Below, one piece after another: positions 35,204-43,536 of a stretch of DNA of 64,000 nucleotides. The stretch comes from Sediminibacterium sp. (lineage in GTDB: Bacteria > Bacteroidota > Bacteroidia > Chitinophagales > Chitinophagaceae). Location: contig NZ_JAUYTR010000011.1 of assembly GCF_030695065.1 (NCBI RefSeq), positions 434,001 through 498,000 on the forward strand, given 5' to 3'. Below the pieces are notes generated by a model. The model was not told the origin of the DNA and did no database searches. It saw nothing but the letters and a program-made list of their open reading frames with translations. The position numbers and the translations under genes were made by a program. Position 1 is the first letter of the stretch. Each line of letters opens with the position of its first letter.

Positions 35204-36475
35204 TCAGGAATTGCTAAAGCTTACAGTGAATGAATGTAAACTATCAGAGTAGGTATAAGTAATAGCTGCTTTATACAAATTGCAAATCCGCTTTGCAATT
35301 TCAAGCCCAAGACCCAGGCTATTGGCGTCAGAAGTTTGTTTTTGAAACCTTTGAAAAAGGCAGGTTGCATCTAACGAGTCTGTGTTGCCAGTATTGCTGA
35401 TACAAAATTGGTTGGGCTCAATGATTATATTAATTTTGCCCCCCTGCACATTGTGGCGGATGGCATTTGAAACTAAATTGCCAATCAGAATTTCAATCAA
35501 CGTTTGATTGGCATTTATTACAGTATTACAAGCTACTCTTGTATGAAGGGATAGTTTTTTTTGATTAAGTGCATTTTTATACTGCTCTGCCAGTTTTTGA
35601 ACCGTAGTATTAATATTTACGATTTCCTTGACGTTAAACTGATCGTTATCAATTTTTGAAAGCAAAAGGAGTGTTTTATTTAACCGGTTCATCCGCTGCC
35701 CAGCATCTGACAGCTCTGTTATCAGTTCTGCCTGTTCCCCGGTAAGGGGTGTAGTTTGCATCAACAGCTCTACTTTACTTTGAAATACTGCCAGCGGTGT
35801 TTGCATTTCATGTGAAGCATTCTCCGTAAACTCTTTCTGAGAGAGATACATTTCATGGTTACGACTCGTTAGGGATGTGATGGTTGTATTTAAATCAGCA
35901 AACTCATCAATTTCGGTTTTTCCCAATTCAATACTATTTTCGCATTCTATTTTATAGTCATGCAACTTACCTAATGTTGCATAAAAGGGTTTCCACAGCT
36001 TATTGGAATGATAACGGGTGATGAATAACAAACCAACAATTATGAGTACTAAAATTACCGCTTGCACAGTCACTATGCTGAATATTAAGTTATCGTTATC
36101 TACCAGCGATTTACGTATCGTTATATTGTACCATTCGCTTTTCAGCACTACTATGCTTTCTAAAACACGGTGCGGCACATTTTCTTTAGATATGGAATCA
36201 AAAAACAAAATTGTATAGGTGGAATCTTTTATTCGTTTAGTATTTGCAGGTTTGATATGAATATCAGGCTCAAAAACTTCAAAATACTCAAATGGTTTAT
36301 TTGCAATTACCTTTTCCATCTTTGCCATCAGGTCAGCCTTCTGAGCAACAAGGTCTTCGTCTACATCTTCAGCAACAATACTTGTTAGCTCAAAATAGAA
36401 CACCGGCACTGATACAATCAATACCAATACGGAGTATACAATATACCCTTTCAGCGATTTACTGAGTAATTTCAT
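35204..36475 (-). CDS. Sensor histidine kinase, OmpR-system type
   Basis: A 423-residue kinase: membrane segment at about 10-30, periplasmic domain 31-150 (acidic VAEDVDEDLVAQK), second membrane segment (FSIVTVQAVILVLIIVGLLFI), HAMP-like linker, H-box NASHEMQTPLAVFQSKVELL near residue 225, and ATPase domain with NLVSNAIRHN and LGLGLEIAKRICNLY; the D-box is weak (FCISNTGNTD). It starts 3 bases after its regulator gene. Located downstream of the porin/Rieske/cytochrome genes and upstream of a PepSY-like gene, it may monitor the cell envelope or metal state. Confidence 0.92.
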   Translation of the reverse strand: MKLLSKSLKGYIVYSVLVLIVSVPVFYFELTSIVAEDVDEDLVAQKADLMAKMEKVIANKPFEYFEVFEPDIHIKPANTKRIKDSTYTILFFDSISKENVPHRVLESIVVLKSEWYNITIRKSLVDNDNLIFSIVTVQAVILVLIIVGLLFITRYHSNKLWKPFYATLGKLHDYKIECENSIELGKTEIDEFADLNTTITSLTSRNHEMYLSQKEFTENASHEMQTPLAVFQSKVELLMQTTPLTGEQAELITELSDAGQRMNRLNKTLLLLSKIDNDQFNVKEIVNINTTVQKLAEQYKNALNQKKLSLHTRVACNTVINANQTLIEILIGNLVSNAIRHNVQGGKINIIIEPNQFCISNTGNTDSLDATCLFQRFQKQTSDANSLGLGLEIAKRICNLYKAAITYTYSDSLHSFTVSFSNS

Positions 36476-36478
36476 TTC

Positions 36479-37153
36479 TTAAATATCAAACTTATAGCCC
36501 ATCCCGTAAATAGATTTTATATAATCTTCGCAACCAGCTAGTACCATTTTCTTTTTTAAGTTTTTCATGTGGGCATAAATAAAATCAAAGTTATCAAACA
36601 CATCTGCCTCATCACCCGAGAGATGCTCTGCAATAGCATTTTTAGAAACTACACGGTTTTTGTTAGTGACAAGGTAAAGGAACAGGTCGTATTCTTTTCG
36701 GGTAAGGTCAACTCCTTTACCGTTTACCGAAACTGTTTTGGCAAGGGTATCAAAAGTAAGTTCATTCAATTCAAGCACCTTATTGCCATCAAACCTTCTG
36801 CGCCGAATTACCGCAGCAATTCTTGCACTCAGTTCAGAAAGATGAAAAGGTTTTGCCAGGTAGTCATCTGCACCAAGATTTAAACCGGCAATGCGGTCGT
36901 CAATCAAATTTTTAGCCGAAATAATTATTACCCCACCCGTTTTATTATCTGCTTTCAATTCCTTTAATACATTCAATCCGTTTCCATCCGGCAAAGTGAT
37001 GTCCAGCAATACACAGTCGTAATCGAAAGACTCTGTCTTTTCAAGCGCAGTTTTAAAATCCACTGCTACTTCGCACAGATAATTTTCACCCTTAAGATAA
37101 GTTACGATGCTTTTACTTAATTCTTTTTCGTCTTCTACTATTAACAATTTCAT
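36479..37153 (-). CDS. OmpR-type response regulator
   Basis: A 224-residue regulator. Receiver with EDEKEL, phospho-acceptor Asp in CVLLDITLPDGNG, Lys in DDYLAKPFHLSEL; winged helix with LTRKEYDLFLYLV and the recognition part DFIYAHMKNLKKKM, SIYGMGYKFDI. It and the following kinase gene form a pair (3-base gap). A TACTTTTA in the 70-base region upstream (37154-37223) is one base from the -7 consensus and could give the pair its own promoter apart from the porin operon. Confidence 0.93.
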   Translation of the reverse strand: MKLLIVEDEKELSKSIVTYLKGENYLCEVAVDFKTALEKTESFDYDCVLLDITLPDGNGLNVLKELKADNKTGGVIIISAKNLIDDRIAGLNLGADDYLAKPFHLSELSARIAAVIRRRRFDGNKVLELNELTFDTLAKTVSVNGKGVDLTRKEYDLFLYLVTNKNRVVSKNAIAEHLSGDEADVFDNFDFIYAHMKNLKKKMVLAGCEDYIKSIYGMGYKFDI

Positions 37154-37223
37154 CTAATACTTTTGGTAAAATAAAAGTACGAATTTGAAGAGATTCTGAA
37201 TATTCTGACAAAATGATATAACC

Positions 37224-38450
37224 CTAAAAATATGTACTCACGCCAAACTGAAAGCCAGCCAGCTTAGCCGGTGGATTACCTAAAATATCTTTCTGCCAGT
37301 TGTAACGGTAGTTCAGCCGAATCACTGTTTGTTCAGTCGGTCGCCAGCTAATAGCAGAAACAATGGAAAATACTTCGTCACTGATATTTGCACCTGTGGA
37401 CTTAAACTTTCCTTTATTCCAATCCACATATTCAAAACGTAAGGCTGCGTTCATAACTGACTTGTCAAAACCAAAAATTGGTTTCTTATAAATAGGTTGT
37501 ACAAAGTCAATAAACCCGCCTTGTTGTTTTCTACCAAATTGTTCAGTGTACGTTTCAGGAACATCCACATACACCCATGCCCATTCAGCACTGATATAGG
37601 TATTGAATTTTGGAAGTACGCTGTTAAAGTCTATTGCATATACATTCACTCTTCGCTTCTTATCCAATACTAATCCACCATCTTCGTATTTATTGTAAAC
37701 ACCACCAATATAAGATAGTCCTAATTCACCAATCTTTCTGTTTCTTACAGCAACTTTACCGGTGAACAATGGACTACCGTTAAAACTATCTTCAAACCTG
37801 TTTTTGTTTTCTTTACTGGCCGGAAGAAAAGTTTTGTTTTCAACGTTATCAATTATTTTATCATCAAACCCATTGGTGAGATAAGCTTCATAAGCATACA
37901 CCCAATCCTTCACAGATTTTTTTCCAAATAGTCCAAAGCCTACATTACTCCAGGTTGCCGGAAGCATTTGAGTGGCAGATATTGGCCTGTCTACAAATTC
38001 CCATTTAGGTCCGTCATGGTTTTGATTAAAGGCACCGATAGGATTCATTACAATACCACCTCTCAAATTCAGAAGAGGAGCGAACTCAAAATCAATCGAT
38101 GCAAATTCAATATTGATTTCTTTGGTACCGTCTTCAAATTCAATCTCGCTCAAAAACTTAATTCGTTTGGAAATAGACGAAGACACAAACAACGTCAATC
38201 GTCGCATTTGGAACTGGTGTCCTTCAGAGATGCCGTCTTCCTGTAAATACTGGTAATTGGTTTCTGCATATCCTCCCAATGCAACAGGCAGTTTGCCTAA
38301 CTGAAGAAAGGGACGATTATATACCGCATCCATGTTTAGTAACAATCCCGATGTATCCTTTGAAGTTCTTCTTAATAATACTGGGTCTATCTGAGCAACG
38401 GCAACAGATGAAATGAATACAGATAGAATGGTTAGTATAATTGTTCTCAT
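37224..38450 (-). CDS. Outer-membrane porin, OprO/OprP-like
   Basis: A 408-residue protein with signal peptide (MRTIILTILSVFISSVAVAQ) and alternating beta strands throughout, ending in Phe (VSTYF), as outer-membrane barrels do. GHQFQMRRLTLFVSSSISKRIKFLSEIEFEDG and LRGGIVMNPIGAFNQNHDGP are typical of the phosphate-selective-porin-like family in Bacteroidota. The substrate is unknown. It is the third gene of an operon after the di-heme protein and the Rieske protein, overlapping the latter by 4 bases, which points to a role in metal or anion passage linked to a redox step. Confidence 0.87.
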   Translation of the reverse strand: MRTIILTILSVFISSVAVAQIDPVLLRRTSKDTSGLLLNMDAVYNRPFLQLGKLPVALGGYAETNYQYLQEDGISEGHQFQMRRLTLFVSSSISKRIKFLSEIEFEDGTKEINIEFASIDFEFAPLLNLRGGIVMNPIGAFNQNHDGPKWEFVDRPISATQMLPATWSNVGFGLFGKKSVKDWVYAYEAYLTNGFDDKIIDNVENKTFLPASKENKNRFEDSFNGSPLFTGKVAVRNRKIGELGLSYIGGVYNKYEDGGLVLDKKRRVNVYAIDFNSVLPKFNTYISAEWAWVYVDVPETYTEQFGRKQQGGFIDFVQPIYKKPIFGFDKSVMNAALRFEYVDWNKGKFKSTGANISDEVFSIVSAISWRPTEQTVIRLNYRYNWQKDILGNPPAKLAGFQFGVSTYF

Positions 38451-38887
38451 ACTTTTCTTAAATCAATAAAGATTTGGTTGTTGTTAAGCATTACGGGAAA
38501 TGTCCTCAGATCCCTGTCTGCAGGTCCGTTGGTTACTTTTCCACGGTTGCTATATTCACTTCCATGCGCAGGGCATTGGAGATAATCACCTGCTACATTC
38601 AGTTCGGCTCCCTGATGGGCACACTGCATCCAAAGAGCGGCGTAATCAGTATCACTGAATCTGTACACACATATAGGAAAAACTAATTCTTCGTTTCGAA
38701 CAACTATATACAATCGGTATTTGTCTTTTCCCTTTAACGCAAATTCATTTACATCAATCAATATTCCGTCTTTAGTCATTTTTCCATTAGCGAATTGTGT
38801 AGCGGCACAGGAACTCACTATAGCGGATAAGGCGGTTGCACCAATGCAGGCGGTACAAGATTTTACTATAAATTCTTTTCTATTCAT
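38447..38887 (-). CDS. Exported Rieske 2Fe-2S protein
   Basis: A 146-residue protein. N-terminus MNRKEFIVKSC...AIVSSCAA has a lipobox-like VSSC near residue 27, so it is probably a lipoprotein. The Rieske cluster motifs are CAHQGA (C-x-H) and CPAHGS (C-x2-H), separated by 14 residues. It lies between the di-heme protein (13-base gap) and the porin (4-base overlap), suggesting an electron relay in the periplasm. No Rieske oxygenase or cytochrome b gene is near, so it is not part of a bc complex. Confidence 0.9.
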   Translation of the reverse strand: MNRKEFIVKSCTACIGATALSAIVSSCAATQFANGKMTKDGILIDVNEFALKGKDKYRLYIVVRNEELVFPICVYRFSDTDYAALWMQCAHQGAELNVAGDYLQCPAHGSEYSNRGKVTNGPADRDLRTFPVMLNNNQIFIDLRKV

Positions 38888-38900
38888 TTTTGTTTTGGTA

Positions 38901-40097
38901 CTACAACGATTTCAAAAATTTTATCAGATTGTTTTTATCCTGCACTGAAAGTTGCTGAAATCTTTCTTTGCTTTGTTGTGCTTCTCCACCATGAAATTGA
39001 ATAGCTTCTTCAATACTCTTTGCTCTTCCGTCGTGCAGCAAAAAGTATTGTCCTCCTTGTGAATTAGGAGATAAACCCAATCCCCAAAGGGGTGGAGTTC
39101 TCCATTCAGACGTTTTAGCATTGCCTTCCGTATAATTATCATCCAAACCAGGTCCCATATCATGCAGTAGTAAATCGGTATAAGGATGAAAAAGCTTATT
39201 AGCTAATGGAGCAATTGAAGAAAAGCCGGTTTTTAATGTTTGCTTATGGCAACTTTCGCAGCCAGTTTGTATAAAAATATTTTTTCCCTGAATTACTTCT
39301 GCATCATTCTGGTTGCGTTGAATAGGGGCTTTTAATGTTTGCAGGTAAAAAACAACACTGTGAACGGTCTGATCGGAAACTTCAGGATCAATATTTAAGC
39401 CTGAATAAACATCTTGCGGATGAAATGTGGAAGTAATACCAATATCCTGGTTATAAGCATTGACGGTTTGATGCAGTAAATTATGAGCTGCTGCTTTTTT
39501 GCCAAACCGATGAATATATTTTCCGTTTTGTGTGATAGCGTTTGAATTGGGTGTAATAAACGAAGGCAGGGTTATCCAGTTTGGCACACCTGAAATACCA
39601 TCGCCATTAATATCATTCGGATCAGTCATTGCCAATATATCTGCATCAGAAACAAGCTCAAGAAATCCCAAGCCGGTATTTGCAGGCGGGGTAAACTTAG
39701 AAAAGGTTGCTCCAGCAGGTATTTGCTCGGGAGAATAGCCGGGCAAAGCCCTGCTTTGCAGCTGTGGTCCACCGAGATGAAGAAACTGGTTGCCGGTACT
39801 ATCTGTTTGCCCGAACCTTGTGAGTGTAGTAAACGGGTGTCCTTTGCCATCTCCCGCATGGCAACTGCCACAACTCGTAGCCACAAAGATGGAACCTAAA
39901 CCGTTTTGAGAAGTGAATATCTCATCGTTAAAAGCTACATCCCCGGCAAGGAACTGACGGTTCTGTTCGAAACTAAGACCTTCCACTGGTCCGTCGAGCA
40001 GTTCGTCATCGGGAGGAGTTCCCGGTAGTATTTTCTCGCAGGCCACTACGGTTGTAATGACCAGAACGATTGCAGTTATGATTTTAAATTTCTTCAT
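38901..40097 (-). CDS. Di-heme c-type cytochrome, thiol oxidoreductase-like lipoprotein
   Basis: A 398-residue lipoprotein (MKKFKIITAIVLVITTVVAC). Two heme-binding motifs are visible: CGSCHAGDGKGHP near residue 76 and CESCHKQ near residue 280. The layout, with LPGYSPEQIPAGATFSKFTPPANTGLG and WRTPPLWGLG and FLLHDGRAKSIEEAI, matches the di-heme oxidoreductase (DHOR) family distantly related to MauG and cytochrome c peroxidases. It heads the operon with Rieske and porin genes and is divergent from a DtxR-type regulator; DtxR-box-like repeats lie between, so metal-dependent control is likely. Confidence 0.9.
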   Translation of the reverse strand: MKKFKIITAIVLVITTVVACEKILPGTPPDDELLDGPVEGLSFEQNRQFLAGDVAFNDEIFTSQNGLGSIFVATSCGSCHAGDGKGHPFTTLTRFGQTDSTGNQFLHLGGPQLQSRALPGYSPEQIPAGATFSKFTPPANTGLGFLELVSDADILAMTDPNDINGDGISGVPNWITLPSFITPNSNAITQNGKYIHRFGKKAAAHNLLHQTVNAYNQDIGITSTFHPQDVYSGLNIDPEVSDQTVHSVVFYLQTLKAPIQRNQNDAEVIQGKNIFIQTGCESCHKQTLKTGFSSIAPLANKLFHPYTDLLLHDMGPGLDDNYTEGNAKTSEWRTPPLWGLGLSPNSQGGQYFLLHDGRAKSIEEAIQFHGGEAQQSKERFQQLSVQDKNNLIKFLKSL

Positions 40098-40123
40098 TTT
40101 GTCGTAAGGCAGGTAAAATTATA

Positions 40124-40138
40124 ATATTAGATTAATAT
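40124..40138. promoter_or_regulatory. Palindrome ATATTA-N3-TAATAT, candidate DtxR-family site
   Basis: Perfect 6-base arms around three bases in the divergent region between the di-heme operon and the DtxR-family gene. It shares TTAGnnTAAT with the stronger site at 40146-40165. Confidence 0.4.
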
Positions 40139-40145
40139 AAAAGTA

Positions 40146-40165
40146 AAATTAGGCTAATCTAATTT
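40146..40165. promoter_or_regulatory. DtxR-box-like operator AAATTAG-N6-CTAATTT
   Basis: Perfect 7-base arms around GCTAAT. Positions 40149-40162 (TTAGGCTAATCTAA) agree with the right 14 bases of the classical DtxR/IdeR box (TTAGSCTAACCTAA) at 13 of 14 positions. It lies 47 bases before the DtxR-family start codon and 49 bases before the di-heme gene, so it could control both. Confidence 0.6.
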
Positions 40166-40211
40166 AATTTTTATACCTGTTTTACTATCTTCACCAAAAT
40201 AATTCAGAACT

Positions 40212-40868
40212 GTGCATTCATTTACCGAAGAAAACTATCTCAAAGCCATTTATAAGTTGCAGGAAACCAATGGTGAAGTAGTTGCTACCTCAGCCCTTGC
40301 CCAGGTAATGGGGGTGCATGCCCCCTCTGTAACCGATATGCTGAAACGGATGGCAGGGAAGAAGTTGGTGACTTACCAAAAGTCGAAAGGCTTTAAATTA
40401 TCAGAAAAGGGAAAAAAGGTGGCAGTTGGTATTATTCGAAATCACAGGCTTTGGGAAGTGTTTCTCGTTGACAAGCTTGGTTTTCGATGGGATGAGGTGC
40501 ATGATATTGCTGAACAATTGGAGCATATTCATAGTGAGGATTTGGTGAACAAGCTCGATGCGTTTTTGGGCTACCCTAAAGCCGATCCTCATGGCGATCC
40601 TATACCTGATGCCAATGGCGTTTTACCCAAATCAAAATCTGTTTTACTTTCAACGCTTAAGGCCGGTGACGAGGGAACATTTACCGGAGTAACAGACCAT
40701 TCCCCGGCTTTTCTGAATCATCTGGATAAATCCGGGATTTCGTTAGGCAACAGTATTAAGGTAAAAGGAGTTGAAGAATATGATCAAACATATACACTTC
40801 AATTAAAAGGGAAAAAGGAAGTGGTAGTAAGTTTTAAAGTCGCTAATAGTTTATTGGTCAGGGGGTAA
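40212..40868 (+). CDS. DtxR-family metal-dependent transcriptional regulator
   Basis: A 218-residue regulator with a GTG start; SFTEENYLKAIYKLQE right after it is the family's usual N-terminus. Winged helix (SALAQVMGVHAPSVTDMLKRMAGKKLV), dimerisation and metal-binding domain (NHRLWEVFLVDKLGF, DEVHDIAEQLEHIHSEDLVNKLD; the family's metal ligands Glu/His fall here), and a C-terminal FeoA/SH3-like domain (SISLGNSIKVKGVEEYDQT-like). Such proteins repress metal uptake genes or activate efflux when bound to Mn or Fe. Alone on the plus strand in a minus-strand region; candidate operators lie just upstream. Confidence 0.93.
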   Translation: MHSFTEENYLKAIYKLQETNGEVVATSALAQVMGVHAPSVTDMLKRMAGKKLVTYQKSKGFKLSEKGKKVAVGIIRNHRLWEVFLVDKLGFRWDEVHDIAEQLEHIHSEDLVNKLDAFLGYPKADPHGDPIPDANGVLPKSKSVLLSTLKAGDEGTFTGVTDHSPAFLNHLDKSGISLGNSIKVKGVEEYDQTYTLQLKGKKEVVVSFKVANSLLVRG

Positions 40869-40889
40869 CCTTTCCAATTATGTAAGTAT

Positions 40890-41300
40890 TCAATTGACTT
40901 CGTAAAAGGTAAGCAGGTTTCTGTCAAGGTCAACAACAGGAAATTCTTTATGACCCCAATACTGAGCTTCAATTTTTGTATCATGGCTATGTAACACTTC
41001 TTGCTTTTTATACTCTTCAAACAATTCTTCTATGCTTTGAACTTCTATTCTGCAACTTGCTGTACCTGCAATAAAACTTTCTGCTCCAGTCCATATTGGT
41101 TTTAGTGCTAAAAATATGCTTCTCCATTTCCAAGATTTATCACATGATTGCCAAAGATGAATTTCAATATCATCACGAACTGCAATAGCAAATGTATCTT
41201 CCTGGTGGCGAATAGTAAACCCTAACCTGTTTGTGTAATACGCACATGAAACTTTAATATCCTGAACAGGAAGGGCAGGAATAGTTTTTTTCATTTTCAT
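40890..41300 (-). CDS. Bleomycin-resistance-like VOC protein
   Basis: A 136-residue single-domain protein of the vicinal oxygen chelate superfamily. IPALPVQDIKVSCAYYTNRLGFTIRHQED, DIEIHLWQSCDKSWKW, AGTASCRIEV and VVDLDRNLLTFYEV match Ble-type bleomycin-binding proteins, which sequester the drug and lack metal-catalytic residues. It closes the ArsR-headed operon (4-base gap from the small membrane protein), an odd companion for metal genes; bleomycin is itself a metal chelator. Confidence 0.88.
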   Translation of the reverse strand: MKMKKTIPALPVQDIKVSCAYYTNRLGFTIRHQEDTFAIAVRDDIEIHLWQSCDKSWKWRSIFLALKPIWTGAESFIAGTASCRIEVQSIEELFEEYKKQEVLHSHDTKIEAQYWGHKEFPVVDLDRNLLTFYEVN

Positions 41301-41304
41301 ACTC

Positions 41305-41649
41305 TTAGTGCTTTATACTTTTATGCCTCGTTAATTCAACTATAAAAGCTACAGTAGCTATCAGAAAAATAATGACACCTGCATATACCTGTGGTTCTTT
41401 CAGTATGGGTAAAGCAAAACAAAACATTGCACAATTAATTGCATTTGTTATTACCGCTATCCATTTTGTGAACTTTGAGCCGCCTCTGTCTATTGCAACA
41501 AGGTTAAGCAGTCCTGAAAAAACAATTGCCATACCTGCTCCTACAAACCAGAGCGTATCGGTATTCATGTATAGAGGAAAAGCAAAACTGATATGCACTA
41601 TTCCGAGTAGAATAATGATGTATGAAATTATTTTAATAAGACTATGCAC
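41305..41649 (-). CDS. Small four-helix membrane protein
   Basis: A 114-residue protein made of four membrane segments (about residues 5-25, 33-50, 60-82 and 88-106). No Cys pair of the MerC or MerF kind is present, so it is not an evident mercury carrier. No family recognised with certainty. It overlaps the GDCCVxC gene by 8 bases and is followed by the VOC gene after 4 bases. Confidence 0.8.
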   Translation of the reverse strand: MHSLIKIISYIIILLGIVHISFAFPLYMNTDTLWFVGAGMAIVFSGLLNLVAIDRGGSKFTKWIAVITNAINCAMFCFALPILKEPQVYAGVIIFLIATVAFIVELTRHKSIKH

Positions 41650-41857
41650 AACAAGATTTATTCATCTGTATTGGAGGACAAGCAACAGTACCGTAGCTGC
41701 AAAATACACAACAATCTCCCTGCTTTGGTTTTAGTACAGTTTCACAATTTGTACATTTATAGAAATATTGACAAGCATCAGTAGGCATAGTTTCTTCTTT
41801 CTGAAAACCGCAATCAGGACAAGTTATGGTTGATTGCAGTATTAATGTGCTTTCCAT
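41642..41857 (-). CDS. GDCCVxC-domain small Cys-rich protein
   Basis: A 71-residue protein with ten Cys. CPDCGF and CTNCET form a zinc-ribbon-like pair, followed by the family signature GDCCVFCSYG and CPPIQ and a final CCA. In some relatives one Cys of the signature is selenocysteine. Family members accompany mercury and arsenic genes; the biochemical role is not known. It starts 6 bases after the MerT-MerP-like gene and overlaps the next by 8 bases, so it belongs to the ArsR operon. Confidence 0.88.
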   Translation of the reverse strand: MESTLILQSTITCPDCGFQKEETMPTDACQYFYKCTNCETVLKPKQGDCCVFCSYGTVACPPIQMNKSCCA

Positions 41858-41863
41858 TCTTTA

Positions 41864-43138
41864 TTAGTTTTTATCGCAGCAGGATTTACCGCTTCCTGGT
41901 GAACATGATTTATCTTTCTCACAACTTTCTTCAGATGCAATGCAAAGTTCCACATGAGGCATTTTGCCTTTTCCTACATATTTTTCACCTGCTTGTTGTA
42001 TTTGGCTCTCTACTTTATTATAAGCTTCTGTTGTTAAGTCTTTGTAAGAAGAGATAGAAAGAAACAGGTCAGCATAAATCTTTTCAATATCTGCCTGGAA
42101 CTGTTTTTCAAATGAGGGCTTTATTAATTTGTTTGATTTATAACTGGCAATTGTATTCTTTGCAATAATAGCTGCTTCTTCTGTGCTTAACTTATCAACT
42201 TCTTTGCCCTTATACCATTCACTGCTATTCGGAAAGGTTTTAGCATAATTAGCTTCTCCTGTTTGAGCTAATGTTGAAAGCGGAATATTATGATTGGCGC
42301 TAACCGCATTAATGATTTCCACCTTTTTGTATTCTTTCGTTTTGGTATTCCATTTTACTGCTACAACTGTTCCTTTCTTGTTCAGCCAAGCTCCTTCTAT
42401 GGCATCATTATACTTCTCCAAATCAACTAACAGAAACTTCGCTTTACTACCGCAGCCAATTGACGGTGCAGCATGACAAACTAATGGGGCTTCATAGAAT
42501 GAAACTCCTGTATTATTTGTACTCATAAGATCATAACTTTTTACTTTATAACCTGTTTTATTAATGGCAGCTTCGATAGTCTTTACATCGACTTTTGAAT
42601 TAGCAAAACTTACCAAACTACTGCGTGTAGCATAAGATGTTTTATAATCGATTACTCCATTTACTTTAGCAAGTTCATTGTTTACATGTTCTTCGCAAGC
42701 CTCGCAGGTCATGCCTTGTATGGTGAACTTTACCTGTTGCTTATTATCAACCGATGCAAGTGTTATTGCCTGTACTTTTGGTCTTGGATAAAACATTTTT
42801 GCATACAGTGGGAAAGTCATCATCAGAATGGCAAAAACAGTTACTAAACCTAAAAAGGTTTTAGACTGAAGCAATGACACTTTCTTAGTTGTTTCGCAAT
42901 TGCAATCCATATCGTTTGTTTTAGCTGGTTTTAATTTAAGATACCATGCAAATGCTAATACGGCAATTGATAAACCTATTAAATAAGGTCTTGCCGGTTC
43001 TATCCAGGAAAAGTTAGCTGCAATACTGCTGCTACCTGCAAGTAATGCTATAACAGGGGTTATACAACAAAGTGAAGCTGCAATAGCAGTAAGAACACCT
43101 GCACCGGTAAATGTGCCTGATGATTTTGTACTTATCAT
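41864..43138 (-). CDS. MerT-MerP fusion with an extra C-terminal domain and Cys-rich tail
   Basis: A 424-residue membrane protein. Residues 1-117 form a MerT-like part with three membrane segments, the Cys24-Cys25 pair in the first (SLCCITP) and Cys79-x-Cys81 in the loop. Residues 130-205 are a MerP/HMA domain with GMTCEAC (Cys145, Cys148). Beyond this a domain of about 200 residues begins with APLVCHAAPSIGCGS (Cys221, Cys229) and continues as a charged helical region; the last 30 residues hold six Cys (ELC, ESC, KSC, SCC... pattern). MerTP fusions are known and near 200 residues; I cannot name the extra domain. It overlaps the arsR gene by 4 bases. No mercuric reductase is near. Confidence 0.88.
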   Translation of the reverse strand: MISTKSSGTFTGAGVLTAIAASLCCITPVIALLAGSSSIAANFSWIEPARPYLIGLSIAVLAFAWYLKLKPAKTNDMDCNCETTKKVSLLQSKTFLGLVTVFAILMMTFPLYAKMFYPRPKVQAITLASVDNKQQVKFTIQGMTCEACEEHVNNELAKVNGVIDYKTSYATRSSLVSFANSKVDVKTIEAAINKTGYKVKSYDLMSTNNTGVSFYEAPLVCHAAPSIGCGSKAKFLLVDLEKYNDAIEGAWLNKKGTVVAVKWNTKTKEYKKVEIINAVSANHNIPLSTLAQTGEANYAKTFPNSSEWYKGKEVDKLSTEEAAIIAKNTIASYKSNKLIKPSFEKQFQADIEKIYADLFLSISSYKDLTTEAYNKVESQIQQAGEKYVGKGKMPHVELCIASEESCEKDKSCSPGSGKSCCDKN

Positions 43139-43512
43139 ACTGTTTCCAGTTTTTGAGTTTGTACATTAATATGTTTGAAGAAAGGTCTTAATATCTTTAA
43201 ATTCTCTTGAGTAAGAGAATAATAAATTGTTTGTCCTTCTTTCCGGGTTTCAACAATATTTCCATCCTTCAATTTTCTCAGATGTTGTGATACGGCGGGA
43301 ATACTCATGCCTAAAATATCAGCAAGGTCGCAGGGGCATAACTCTTTTTCTTCTTCCAGTAAATAGATAATCTTCAGCCTCACTTCGTTGCCTGCTAAAG
43401 CCAATATATTAGACAGGCTTGCAAAAGACTTTTGTGCTGTCTTCAACTTGCTTTTGCAATTCTTTATTTGCTCCGGGTCTGCAAACAACCTGATACAAGT
43501 ATTGTTTTCCAT
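43135..43512 (-). CDS. ArsR-family metal-responsive repressor
   Basis: A 125-residue winged-helix protein. ELCPCDLADILGMSIPAVSQHLRKLKDG carries a CxC metal-binding pair in the recognition region, as in ArsR/CadC types; the rest (VETRKEGQTIYYSL) is the usual wing. An extra Cys-containing N-terminus (CIRLFADPEQIKNCKSK) may add ligands, as in CadC. It heads a five-gene operon and a perfect inverted repeat lies 25 bases before its start, most likely its operator. The inducing metal (Hg, As, Cd, Pb or Zn) cannot be fixed from the sequence. Confidence 0.93.
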   Translation of the reverse strand: MENNTCIRLFADPEQIKNCKSKLKTAQKSFASLSNILALAGNEVRLKIIYLLEEEKELCPCDLADILGMSIPAVSQHLRKLKDGNIVETRKEGQTIYYSLTQENLKILRPFFKHINVQTQKLETV

Positions 43513-43536
43513 GAGGTAAAGGAAGGGGAAATAATT

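Noticed and set aside
41305..41649. MerC or MerF identity for the small membrane protein
   Set aside because: It lies in a MerT-like operon but has no vicinal Cys pair in its helices.
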